Counted from the first letter of the stretch, positions 6,780 to 13,630 are shown. The stretch is DNA of 18,459 nucleotides from JBOGDS01 sp050743075 (GCA_050743075.1 JBOGDS010000074.1:1-18459); one strand, 5' to 3'. Made by a program: numbers and translations. The notes: generated by a model from the sequence alone, not told the origin.

Positions 6780-7415
6780 TCAACTGTTGGCGTGTCGCAG
6801 CCCTTCGACCACCGCCATGCACTGATCAGCCCAGGCCGCCAGCACCCGGTCGTCGTCCAGACCCAAAGGTGCAGCCCCGAAGGTCCAGGTGGAGCGGTGG
6901 ACGTTCACCAGCGCCCCGAGCAGCAGTAGTGCCGAGGCTTCCAGAGACGTCGTATCGAACTTGTCCGCCGCGCCATGCCCCAGCCAGCGGCGGAGGATGT
7001 CGGCCATGTTGCGGTACGACGGATCGGAGATGCGCTCCCGGAACATGTCACGCAGCTCGGCGATGCGCTCACCCTCCCGTTCGAAGACGTCGACGATCGC
7101 GCGCTCGGCCTCGAGTTGGTCTAGGGCGAAGCGCCCCAGCGCGACCGCCTCGGTGCGAATGTCCCCAGGCGGCATCTGCCGGATGTCGTCGAGGCCCACT
7201 CGGATCGCTTCCAGGTGGCCGCGCACGGCTGCCTCGAGCAGGGCTTCCTTGCTGGGGAAGTGGCGGTAGAGCGCGCCGCGTCGGGGCTGAAGTCCAGCCT
7301 CGGCCTCGATCTGACCAACCGTCGTCGCCCGGAAGCCGTGGGAGGCGAACAGCTGCAGTCCGGCAGCGATCAGTCGATCCCGGGTCGGGAGAGGCCTTGC
7401 GGACGATGTAATCAT
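6780..7415 (-). CDS. TetR-family regulator (TetR-1)
   Basis: This is a 211-residue DNA-binding repressor of normal TetR length. The N-terminal helix-turn-helix reads TRDRLIAAGLQLFASHGFRA, then TVGQIEAEAGLQPRRGALYR and HFPSKEALLEAA, with the characteristic LYRHF recognition-helix end. The C-terminal ~140 residues are the helical ligand-binding domain. It is divergent from the alpha/beta hydrolase at 7469, and the 53-bp gap plus its own start codon carry two GTAATC-type palindromes, the expected arrangement for autoregulation and repression of the hydrolase. The ATG at 7415-7413 lies inside the first palindrome. The effector is unknown; a substrate or product of the hydrolase is a reasonable guess. 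Confidence 0.92.
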   Translation of the reverse strand: MITSSARPLPTRDRLIAAGLQLFASHGFRATTVGQIEAEAGLQPRRGALYRHFPSKEALLEAAVRGHLEAIRVGLDDIRQMPPGDIRTEAVALGRFALDQLEAERAIVDVFEREGERIAELRDMFRERISDPSYRNMADILRRWLGHGAADKFDTTSLEASALLLLGALVNVHRSTWTFGAAPLGLDDDRVLAAWADQCMAVVEGLRHANS

Positions 7416-7443
7416 TGGGTTACCCTTGTAATCGAGCGATTAC
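7408..7443. promoter_or_regulatory. Two tandem palindromic TetR-1 operators
   Basis: Operator B (7428-7443) is GTAATCGAGCGATTAC, a perfect palindrome with 7-bp arms. Operator A (7408-7423) is GTAATCATTGGGTTAC, with the same left arm and one mismatch in the right. Their starts are 20 bp apart, about two helical turns, so two TetR dimers could bind the same DNA face. Operator A covers the TetR-1 start codon and operator B lies 25 bp before the hydrolase ATG. One or both should block both divergent promoters. Confidence 0.75.
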
Positions 7444-7468
7444 GCCATCGTAGCGGGAGGGATCTCTG

Positions 7469-8344
7469 ATGAGTCGCGAAGTGCAACTTTCGAGTGGCCG
7501 TGTCGAGTACGACGACGTCGGTGCCGGCCCAGTCGTGGTCCTCATCCACGGCGCACACATGAACGCTTCGGTCTGGGGTCGCGTTGTCGACGACCTCGGG
7601 TCGGACTACCGCTGCGTCGTACCCACCCTGCCACTGGGTGCGCACCGGCTGCCGATGGCGTCCGACGCAGACCTGACGCCGATGGGCATCGCCGCCCTGC
7701 TGGGCGAGCTGCTCGACGCCCTCGACCTGAACGACGTCACACTCGTCGGCAACGACACCGGCGGAGCGCTCGCGCAGATGCTCGTCACGTCGGCACCGCG
7801 ACGCATCGCTCGGTTGGTCCTGGCCTCGTGCGACGCCTTCGACAACTTCCCGCCAGGCCTGCCCGGCCGGGTGTCTGCACTGGCGGGCCGCATGCCGGGC
7901 GGCATGATGATGGCGGCACAGGCAATGCGATGGGGTGCGTTGGCGCGCCTGCCGTTGACCTGGGGCTGGATGGCCAAGCGGCCGGTACCACGCGCCCTGC
8001 TGGACTCATGGTTCGAGCCGTTGCGGACCGAACGGGCGGTACGACGCGACGCCGGGCGCTTCATGCGGGCCGTGGATAGACACGAACTCATGGCGGCCAC
8101 TGAAGGACTACGCTCGTTCGACCGACCGACGTTGATCGCCTGGGCATCGGAGGATCGGGTGATGCCCGTGGACCACGCCGAGAGGCTCGCCGAGTTGCTG
8201 CGAGACGCACGGATCGTGTACGTGTCGGACAGCTACACGCTCATGCCGCTCGACCAGCCCGTCCAGCTGGCGGCTCGGATCCGGGAGTTCATCATGAGCA
8301 CGCCTGCCGAAGTCCAGCCGGATGTGGGAGTCGGCGCGGCGTAA
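7469..8344 (+). CDS. Alpha/beta hydrolase (Asp-nucleophile type, catalytic His not evident)
   Basis: This complete 291-residue protein starts at ATG 7469 with GGAGGG just upstream. It has the oxyanion motif HGAH (27-30), a nucleophile elbow LVGNDTGGA with Asp96 rather than Ser, a cap region with GWMAKRPVP, the acid loop ASEDRVMP with Asp229, and DSYTLMPLDQP (254-264) where most relatives have Asp-Ala-Gly-His; Thr257 occupies the His position. An Asp nucleophile is typical of epoxide hydrolases and haloalkane dehalogenases, but without the His a full catalytic cycle is uncertain. The broken hydrolase at 1320-2185 has the same substitutions, so they are a subfamily trait. TetR-1 is divergent and shares the operators; TetR-2 follows. 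The substrate is unknown. Confidence 0.88.
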   Translation: MSREVQLSSGRVEYDDVGAGPVVVLIHGAHMNASVWGRVVDDLGSDYRCVVPTLPLGAHRLPMASDADLTPMGIAALLGELLDALDLNDVTLVGNDTGGALAQMLVTSAPRRIARLVLASCDAFDNFPPGLPGRVSALAGRMPGGMMMAAQAMRWGALARLPLTWGWMAKRPVPRALLDSWFEPLRTERAVRRDAGRFMRAVDRHELMAATEGLRSFDRPTLIAWASEDRVMPVDHAERLAELLRDARIVYVSDSYTLMPLDQPVQLAARIREFIMSTPAEVQPDVGVGAA

Positions 8345-8345
8345 C

Positions 8346-8367
8346 GTACCAGACCGTTTGGTACAAT
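8346..8367 (+). promoter_or_regulatory. TetR-2 operator with overlapping -10 element
   Basis: GTACCAGACCGTTTGGTAC (8346-8364) is a 19-bp palindrome with GTACCA/TGGTAC arms and a 7-bp centre. A TACAAT -10 hexamer (8362-8367) overlaps its right arm. A transcript would begin near 8374, at an ATG of the TetR-2 gene, so the mRNA is probably leaderless. The same palindrome, read on the other strand, occurs at 10979-10997 with one base different. Confidence 0.75.
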
Positions 8368-8373
8368 GTGATG

Positions 8374-8952
8374 ATGGCGGACAATCGACAATGGCTGGAC
8401 GCGGGTCTGACGATACTGGACAAGCACGGGGCGCGAGCCCTGACGATCGAGCGTCTCGCGGGCCAGGTAGGGCTGAGCAAGGGCTCCTTCTACCACCACT
8501 TCGGCGGGATGCCCGGATACAAGATCGCGCTGCTGTCTCATTTCGAGGCCACCTACACCACCCGGTACATCGACGCCATCGAGCAGGATCCGCACGCCAC
8601 GCCGCGGGCCAAGCTGAACGACCTTCTCGACATGGTGTTGGCCGAGGACGAGGACGACCACAACCTCGAGGTCGCCCTGCGCGCCTGGGCTCTACAGGAT
8701 CCCGTGGTCCGCGATGCGCAGGAACGCGTCGACCGGATCCGCGTCGACTACCTGCGCGGCCTGTGGCTCGAGCTCACCGGCGACCAGGAGCAGGCAGCAC
8801 TGATGGGTCGCCTGCTCTATCTGATTACGATCGGCGGCGCGCAGATCATTCCTTACGTTCCACCCGGGGAGCTTCATCGTCTCTACGAGTTCGTCCTCGG
8901 GCAGGTAGCAGACGGACAAGTCGTCCGACCGAGCTCTGACGCGCCGTCATGA
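8374..8952 (+). CDS. TetR-family regulator (TetR-2)
   Basis: This is a ~192-residue TetR repressor. Its N-terminal helix-turn-helix reads GARALTIERLAGQVGLSKGS followed by FYHHFGG, with the FYHHF recognition-helix end, and a helical ligand-binding domain follows. Possible starts are GTG 8368, ATG 8371 and ATG 8374. I prefer 8374 because the TACAAT -10 at 8362-8367 would start a leaderless mRNA there and there is no Shine-Dalgarno. The gene follows the hydrolase by 29 bp, and its stop overlaps the convergent DUF2867 stop by 6 bp. The matching palindromes at its own promoter and at the oxidoreductase promoter suggest it represses itself and that operon. Confidence 0.92.
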   Translation: MADNRQWLDAGLTILDKHGARALTIERLAGQVGLSKGSFYHHFGGMPGYKIALLSHFEATYTTRYIDAIEQDPHATPRAKLNDLLDMVLAEDEDDHNLEVALRAWALQDPVVRDAQERVDRIRVDYLRGLWLELTGDQEQAALMGRLLYLITIGGAQIIPYVPPGELHRLYEFVLGQVADGQVVRPSSDAPS

Positions 8953-9495
8953 ACGAGAGTCGCCGTACGGCGGACCAGCGGCGACCGCGGCACGGATCAT
9001 GCTGGTGACCACGAGGTGGTGGAAGGGGCGGACCACGGCGAAGTACGCGCGGCCGGTCCACCGGTGGTAGCGCACCACCGTGACGACGCGAAAGCGTGTC
9101 GGGCCTGGGCCTGAGGTCACCGGCTCCGAGACGATCGCGCAGTAGCCGGTCAGGTGGTTGTCGGCGGCCTTGAGGACGATGTACCGGTCCTCGGCGCCGG
9201 CGGTCACCGTGAAGAACCACATGCTGGTGCCGGGAGCGAACGACACGTCTTCGGGCCGCAGCCGCGCACCGGCCGGAACGTCGGGCCGGTCCAACCGAAG
9301 CAAACGCGCCAAGACCTCTCGGGCTCGGAACAACGCCTTCAGCCAGGCCGGTTGCCACGACATCGCGGCAGCGACGAATTCGCGCAGGTTCAGCTCCCCT
9401 TGGCCGGTCTTGACGTCGACGTGGTCGGCGTCGGCAAACAACAGACGTACGTCGGCAGGCAGGTCGCCCCATGCCCCAGGGCGAGCACGGCTCAC
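8947..9495 (-). CDS. DUF2867 domain protein
   Basis: This complete 182-residue protein of unknown function matches the DUF2867 family: LREFVAAAMSWQPAWLKALF, PGTSMWFFTVTAGAEDRYIV, LKAADNHLTGYCAIV, FRVVTVVRYHRWTGRAYFAV and RPFHHLVV near the end. In many actinobacteria such domains occur alone or fused to SDR/NmrA-type oxidoreductases, and a lipid- or START-like fold has been suggested; no reaction is established. GTG 9495 is chosen for its AGGTGGAG ribosome site and because the family begins shortly after it. It lies 91 bp downstream of the oxidoreductase on the same strand and is probably co-transcribed under TetR-2 control. Its end overlaps the TetR-2 stop by 6 bp. Confidence 0.8.
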   Translation of the reverse strand: MSRARPGAWGDLPADVRLLFADADHVDVKTGQGELNLREFVAAAMSWQPAWLKALFRAREVLARLLRLDRPDVPAGARLRPEDVSFAPGTSMWFFTVTAGAEDRYIVLKAADNHLTGYCAIVSEPVTSGPGPTRFRVVTVVRYHRWTGRAYFAVVRPFHHLVVTSMIRAAVAAGPPYGDSRS

Positions 9496-9552
9496 GACGG
9501 CTCCACCTGAGGAGCCTTGGCGCGTACTGTGCGGAGAGGTGCAGGGTGGTCT

Positions 9553-9588
9553 GCGGTCGGGATCGCGGTTGGGATCGCGGTCGGGATC
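9553..9588. repeat. Three tandem 12-bp repeats at the end of the oxidoreductase
   Basis: The unit GCGGTCGGGATC occurs at 9553-9564 and 9577-9588; the middle copy (9565-9576) differs by one base, GCGGTTGGGATC. The array begins at the stop codon of the oxidoreductase and fills part of the gap to the DUF2867 gene. In one frame it reads as repeating Asp-Pro-Asp/Asn-Arg, but that frame is not part of a recognised gene. The copy number is prone to slippage. Confidence 0.8.
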
Positions 9589-10941
9589 ATCGTGCGATGT
9601 CCAACTCGGCCACGCCAGTCGCCGTGGTCTCCGCCGACCGGACCGCGGACTGCCAGACCTGACGAGGCTGTTGCACCTGCTCCAAGGAGACCACCTCACG
9701 ACGGAATACCAGGGCCAGCGTCCAGTCGGCGACGATCCGTGCCTTGCGGTTGAACGTGGGCATGATGCTGACGTGGTAGGCCCGGTGCATGAACCAGGCG
9801 AGCCATCCGCGCAGCCGGATGCCGTAGATCTCGGCCACGCCCTTGTGCAGGCCGAGGCTCGCGACGGATCCGGCGTCGGGGTGCTGGTAGGGCTTGGGTG
9901 ACCTGCCCCGCAAGGTGGCGATGATGTTGTCGGCCAGCCGCTTGGCCTGGCGCACGGCATGCTGCGCGGTAGGACCGCACAGCGCCCGAGGGTCGTCTGT
10001 GCGCGAGAGGTCGCGCACGGCTGCAGAGTCGCCAGCGCTCCAGACGTCGCCGACGCCTCGCACCTGGAGCTCGGTGTTGCACACGAGCCGACCCTGCACG
10101 TCGACGGGCAGACCCGCCCGCGCAGCAAGCGGATTGGCGCGCACGCCGACCGTCCACACGATGGTGTCGGCGTCGAGCTGCGCACCGTCGGAGAGCACGA
10201 CGTGGCCACCGACCATCGACTCGACCCGGGTGTTGAAGCGCACCTCGATCCCGCGCTTACGCAGCCGCTGTGCGGTGTAGGTGCCCAGCGACGGGCTGAC
10301 CTCGGGCAGGATCCGGTCACTCGCCTCGACCAGAACCCAGCGCAGGTCCGATGGCGCCAGCTCGGGATGCAGTCGCAGCGCGTATCTCGCCATGTCCTCC
10401 AGCTCGGCGATGATCTCCACACCGGAGTACCCTCCGCCGACGACCACGAACGTCAGCCGCCGCCTCCGCCGTGACGGGGCGTCGGTTCCGGCGGCCAGGT
10501 CGAGTCGGGAGAGCACATGGTTGCGGAGGTAGATCGCCTCCCCCAGTGTCTTGAACGAGATCGCCGACTCCGCCAGGCCCGGCACCGGGAGTGGCCGCGC
10601 GATCGAGCCGGGCGCCATCACCAGCACGTCGTAGTGAAGCTCCATGCGCTCCCCGTCCGGGCGTGTCGCGGTGGCCACCTTGCCGACGTGGTCGACATCC
10701 TCGACGGTGGCGGTGACCACGCGGCACGAGCGCAGCACCTTGCGCAGCGGAACGACCACGTGCCGGGGCTCGATGGACCCGGCCGCCGCCTCGGCGAGGA
10801 ACGGCTGGTAGGTCATGTGGGCTGTGGGTCGACCACCGTGACCGTGGCCTCGCCCCGGCGGAGCCTGCGCTGCAGGCGGTGGGCCGTGTACATGCCGACG
10901 TACCCGCCGCCGACGACCAGGATGTGCGGCGCTGCGTTCAT
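9587..10941 (-). pseudogene. NDH-2-like NAD(P)/FAD-dependent oxidoreductase, split by a one-base frameshift
   Basis: From ATG 10941 (GAGGG Shine-Dalgarno 7 bp upstream) the frame encodes the FAD-binding Rossmann fold HILVVGGGYVGMYTAHRL and VTVVDPQP, then stops at 10815-10813. A frame overlapping as ATGA (10816-9587, 409 residues) continues exactly where the family should: MTYQPFLAEAAAGSIEPRHV, the second nucleotide fold FVVVGGGYSGVEIIAELEDM, TIVWTVGVRANPLA, and GDVWSAGDSAAVRDL with the FAD-contacting Asp. The end (FMHRAYHVSIMPTFNRKARI) resembles the membrane-associating tail of type II NADH dehydrogenases. Loss of one C from CCCCACATG explains the break, so it is either a recent pseudogene or a base-call error. 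The combined protein (~452 residues) would pass electrons from NAD(P)H to quinones or another acceptor at the membrane. DUF2867 follows; a TetR-2-type operator precedes it. Confidence 0.85.
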
Positions 10942-10978
10942 GCGCGTTCCCTCATCTGTCGCGACCATCGCAGTCACA

Positions 10979-10997
10979 GTACCATACGGTCTGGTAC
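10979..10997 (-). promoter_or_regulatory. Second TetR-2-type operator, upstream of the oxidoreductase
   Basis: GTACCATACGGTCTGGTAC has the same GTACCA/TGGTAC arms and 7-bp centre as the palindrome at 8346-8364; read on opposite strands the two differ at one of 19 positions. It lies 38 bp upstream of the oxidoreductase ATG. A TACTGT -10-like hexamer (10983-10978, minus) overlaps its edge, as in the TetR-2 promoter. An in-frame ATG at 10959-10957 could give a short leader or an alternative start. Confidence 0.75.
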
Positions 10998-11129
10998 GTC
11001 GCCTAGGTCGCGCACCGCGTGATCGTCGCCATCGGTCCCAGCGTCAAGACGAAGACGAAGGAGCTCTGAGCGCCCGCGCTGAGGGGCACCCGCGTCGCCG
11101 GGCGGCCAGCTCTGCGTGACCATGGTCGG

Positions 11130-11429
11130 ATGCGCGATGCGACGACCTTCACCGCGACCGCCACCGCTGGCGGCCGTCTGCCCGTGCTCGTCCCAGTCCC
11201 GTTCGATCCGGACGACGTATGGGGACGCAAGCGGGAGCATCACGTGCACGGCACGGTCGACGGCATGAACGTGCTGGACAGAGGGCCGCAGCGGTCAGAC
11301 CTGGCCGCCGACGTCGCCGCTGCGCTGGAGGCCGAGTCCGAGGCCGGCGCGTCCTTCGACTCGCTCGACCAGTTCTACCGGCAGGCGTATCTGCGGTGGA
11401 TCGACGCCACCAAGCGCAGCCCCCGAGAC
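11130..11429 (+). pseudogene. DUF1905/YdeI-like protein with internal deletion and altered C-terminus
   Basis: The plus-strand frame reads LPVLVPVPFDPDDVWGRKRE and HHVHGTVDGM, typical of the DUF1905 beta barrel, then jumps to GPQRSDLAADVAAALEAESE and FDSLDQFYRQAYLRWIDATK, the YdeI/OmpdA-like helical part. In intact relatives roughly 40 residues of barrel separate these parts, so an internal in-frame deletion is likely. After ATKRS the frame no longer matches the family and stays open to 11690, deep inside the convergent acetyltransferase gene, which suggests a frameshift or lost end near 11425. ATG 11130 is the first plausible start; no good ribosome site is visible. A function is unlikely in this form. 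Confidence 0.55.
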
Positions 11430-11495
11430 CAGGGGGCACCGGTCAGTCGCAGGCGGAGCTGCACTGAAGCGCGACCGAGGGCCCGCGCCGGCGCG

Positions 11496-12494
11496 TCAGA
11501 GGTGACGTTGCCAATCGATGGCAGTGGCCACCACGTCGTACCCGAGCACCTCGTTGACCCTGATCATGTGTGTGTTCGAGGCGGCGTTCCAGGTGTCGAG
11601 CGTTCGCAGCTGTGGCTCGGCGTCGCGCAGCCAGCGCAGCATAGCGATCTTGAGCAGGAACCCGAGCCGGTGTCCTCGGTGGCTGCGTAGCACGCTGGTG
11701 TCGTACTGAGAGCCGTACCAGGGCCGGTTGACCTCCACGCCGACCATCGTGTGGCCGGCGAGGACACCGGTCGCCCGCTCGCGGACGACCAGCCGGTAGG
11801 TCCGCCGCCCATAAGCATCCTGAGCCGTTTCGAACGCCCGGATCCGCTCGGGGCTGAAGACCTCGTCTTCGATGTCCAGGTCGTCGGTAGGCGCGTCGTT
11901 GATCGCCTCCGTCATCGCGACGACGGCGGCCAGCATGCCGTCGGGCGTCGCGCCCGGCATCCGGACCAGCTCGTATCCGCTGGCACGGTTCTCCGCAGCC
12001 GCGTACTCGTCGTCGAGGCGCGCCCAGTCGACGGCCAGCATGTCCTGCCTGCGCTTGACCTCCTCGGACGCGCGGTCCAGGCCCATCGCCTTGGCGAATC
12101 CGACACCGGCCGGTGCGTCCCACGACTCGGAGAGCACGAGGCGGCGACCGTCGGCACGGGTGCGTTCCACGCCGGCTTCGAAGAGCTGGCGACCCAGGCC
12201 GCGCCGGCGCGCCGCCGGGTCGACCGTCACCTCCACAGAACCAGCGTGGGTGTTGTCCCATCGCGGCAGCCAGAGCTCGAGCACGCCGACAACGCGACGC
12301 CCGCCGCCGTCGCGCGCGACCGCTGCGAACGGCGGGTCGCCGTCCCACCCGTGCCTGAGCAGAGCGGCGTACGACGAGACCGTTTGACCGAGCTGATGCG
12401 GGCAGTCGACGACGCGGGCCGCCTCCAGCAGCGCAACCGCACCGTCGAGGTCGCCGCTGTCGAGGTGGCAAGGATCGAGCCACGTCAGTTCCAT
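11496..12494 (-). CDS. Two-domain GNAT N-acetyltransferase
   Basis: This complete 332-residue protein has two GNAT folds in tandem. The first (~1-150) has VVGVLELWLPRWDNTHAGSV followed by VTVDPAARRRGLGRQLFEAG, the acetyl-CoA pyrophosphate loop (RRRGLG). The second (~160-332) has TYRLVVRERATGVLAGHTMV, YDTSVLRSHRGHRLGFLLK with the corresponding HRGHRLG loop, and WNAASNTHMIRVNEVLGY, typical of GNAT C-termini. The layout resembles mycothiol synthase and related actinobacterial double-GNAT proteins, but nothing here identifies it as MshD and the acceptor substrate is unknown. ATG 12494 has no strong Shine-Dalgarno. The gene stands alone, after the putative hemB terminator and convergent with the DUF1905 remnant. 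Confidence 0.88.
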   Translation of the reverse strand: MELTWLDPCHLDSGDLDGAVALLEAARVVDCPHQLGQTVSSYAALLRHGWDGDPPFAAVARDGGGRRVVGVLELWLPRWDNTHAGSVEVTVDPAARRRGLGRQLFEAGVERTRADGRRLVLSESWDAPAGVGFAKAMGLDRASEEVKRRQDMLAVDWARLDDEYAAAENRASGYELVRMPGATPDGMLAAVVAMTEAINDAPTDDLDIEDEVFSPERIRAFETAQDAYGRRTYRLVVRERATGVLAGHTMVGVEVNRPWYGSQYDTSVLRSHRGHRLGFLLKIAMLRWLRDAEPQLRTLDTWNAASNTHMIRVNEVLGYDVVATAIDWQRHL

Positions 12495-12567
12495 GCATCA
12501 AGGAAAGCGCAGCGGCCGCTCACGAGCGACCCATTTTCGCGCGAGTTCGCCAGCGGCGCCTGTTGCG

Positions 12568-12621
12568 ATGATCGTCGGATGATTGGTGCTGTTGGAGCGA
12601 CACAGAACCACCGACGATCAT
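12568..12621 (-). terminator. Strong two-part hairpin after hemB
   Basis: Perfect outer arms ATGATCGTCGG (12568-12578) and CCGACGATCAT (12611-12621) enclose inner arms TGGTGCTGT (12584-12592) and ACAGAACCA (12602-12610), which pair at 8 of 9 positions around a 9-nt loop, leaving a 5-nt bulge on one side. It begins 13 bp after the hemB stop and lies before the GNAT gene, as expected for a terminator. No T-run follows, which is common in high-GC actinobacteria. Confidence 0.65.
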
Positions 12622-12633
12622 GGTCCGGATGAG

Positions 12634-13608
12634 TCAGCGCGGGGCGCGGGCGACCTCGGCGGCCCAGTAGGTGAGCACGAGGTCGGCGCCGGCGCGGCGG
12701 ATCGACGTGAGCGTCTCGGCGATCACCCGGTCGCGGTCCACCCACCCGGCAGCGGCCGCAGCTTCGACCATCGCGTACTCCCCGGACACCTGATAGGCCG
12801 CCACCGGCACGTCGACCATCGCACGGACCCGGGTCACCACGTCCAGGTACGACATGGCCGGCTTGACCATGACGATGTCCGCGCCCTCGGCGACGTCGAG
12901 GCGGACCTCGCGCAGCGCCTCGATCCCGTTCGCCGGGTCCTGTTGGTAGGAGCGACGGTCACCGGTGAGCGTCGATTCGACGGCGTCCCGGAACGGCCCG
13001 TAGAACGCCGACGCGTACTTTGCGGCGTATGCGAGGATCGCCACATCGGCGAACCCGCCGCCGTCGAGCGCACTGCGGACGGCCGCCACCTGCCCGTCCA
13101 TCATCCCGCTCGGCCCGACCACATGAACGCCCTCGGCAGCTTGGGCCAGCGCCATCCTCCCGTAAGCGTCCAACGTGGCGTCGTTGTCCACGCTGCCGTC
13201 GGCCGCGAGCAACCCGCAGTGCCCGTGCGAGGTGAACTCGTCCAGGCACAGGTCGGCCATGACGACGGTCGCGTCGCCGACCTCGGACACGACGTCGCGG
13301 ATCGCCACATTGAGCGCCCCGCCGGGGTCGGACGCGCCGGAGCCGACCTCGTCACGGACGGACGGGATCGCGAACAGCATCAGCCCGCCGACCCCGGCCT
13401 CGACCGCCTCCAGGGCCGCCTTGCGCAGCGTGTCGCGCGTGTGCTGCACGACGCCGGGCATGGACTCGATCGCTCGCGCCTCGCCGGCTCCTTCCCGCAC
13501 GAACATCGGCAGCACCAGGTGCCTGGGCTCCAACGACGTCTCGGCGGCCAGCCGCCGCAGCGCCGGCGTGCGTCGCAGCCGGCGGGGTCGTTCAGCGGGC
13601 CATGCCAT
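12634..13608 (-). CDS. hemB: Delta-aminolevulinic acid dehydratase (porphobilinogen synthase)
   Basis: HemB condenses two 5-aminolevulinate molecules into porphobilinogen in the cytoplasm, the second step of tetrapyrrole synthesis after HemA/HemL. The 324-residue protein is full length. It has the metal loop ADLCLDEFTSHGHCG (119-132 region) with Cys121, Asp123 and Cys131, the first active-site lysine in AAKYASAFYGPFRDA (Lys197), the Schiff-base lysine in IVMVKPAMSYLD (Lys249), and AYQVSGEYAMVEAA. The metal site is a Cys/Asp/Cys mixture, intermediate between the Cys-rich zinc type and the Asp-rich type. ATG 13608 is chosen because GGGGGAG lies 5 bp upstream; GTG 13614 is possible. It is the last gene of the hem cluster, 106 bp after hemD. 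Confidence 0.97.
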   Translation of the reverse strand: MAWPAERPRRLRRTPALRRLAAETSLEPRHLVLPMFVREGAGEARAIESMPGVVQHTRDTLRKAALEAVEAGVGGLMLFAIPSVRDEVGSGASDPGGALNVAIRDVVSEVGDATVVMADLCLDEFTSHGHCGLLAADGSVDNDATLDAYGRMALAQAAEGVHVVGPSGMMDGQVAAVRSALDGGGFADVAILAYAAKYASAFYGPFRDAVESTLTGDRRSYQQDPANGIEALREVRLDVAEGADIVMVKPAMSYLDVVTRVRAMVDVPVAAYQVSGEYAMVEAAAAAGWVDRDRVIAETLTSIRRAGADLVLTYWAAEVARAPR

Positions 13609-13630
13609 CGTCACTCCCCCCGCACGCACA

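Noticed and set aside
9553..9588. CRISPR-like array
   Set aside because: The three 12-bp units are directly contiguous with no spacers.
10974..11249. Minus-strand ORF upstream of the oxidoreductase operator
   Set aside because: No domain or codon signal is visible, it overlaps the operator, and the plus-strand DUF1905 remnant explains part of the region.
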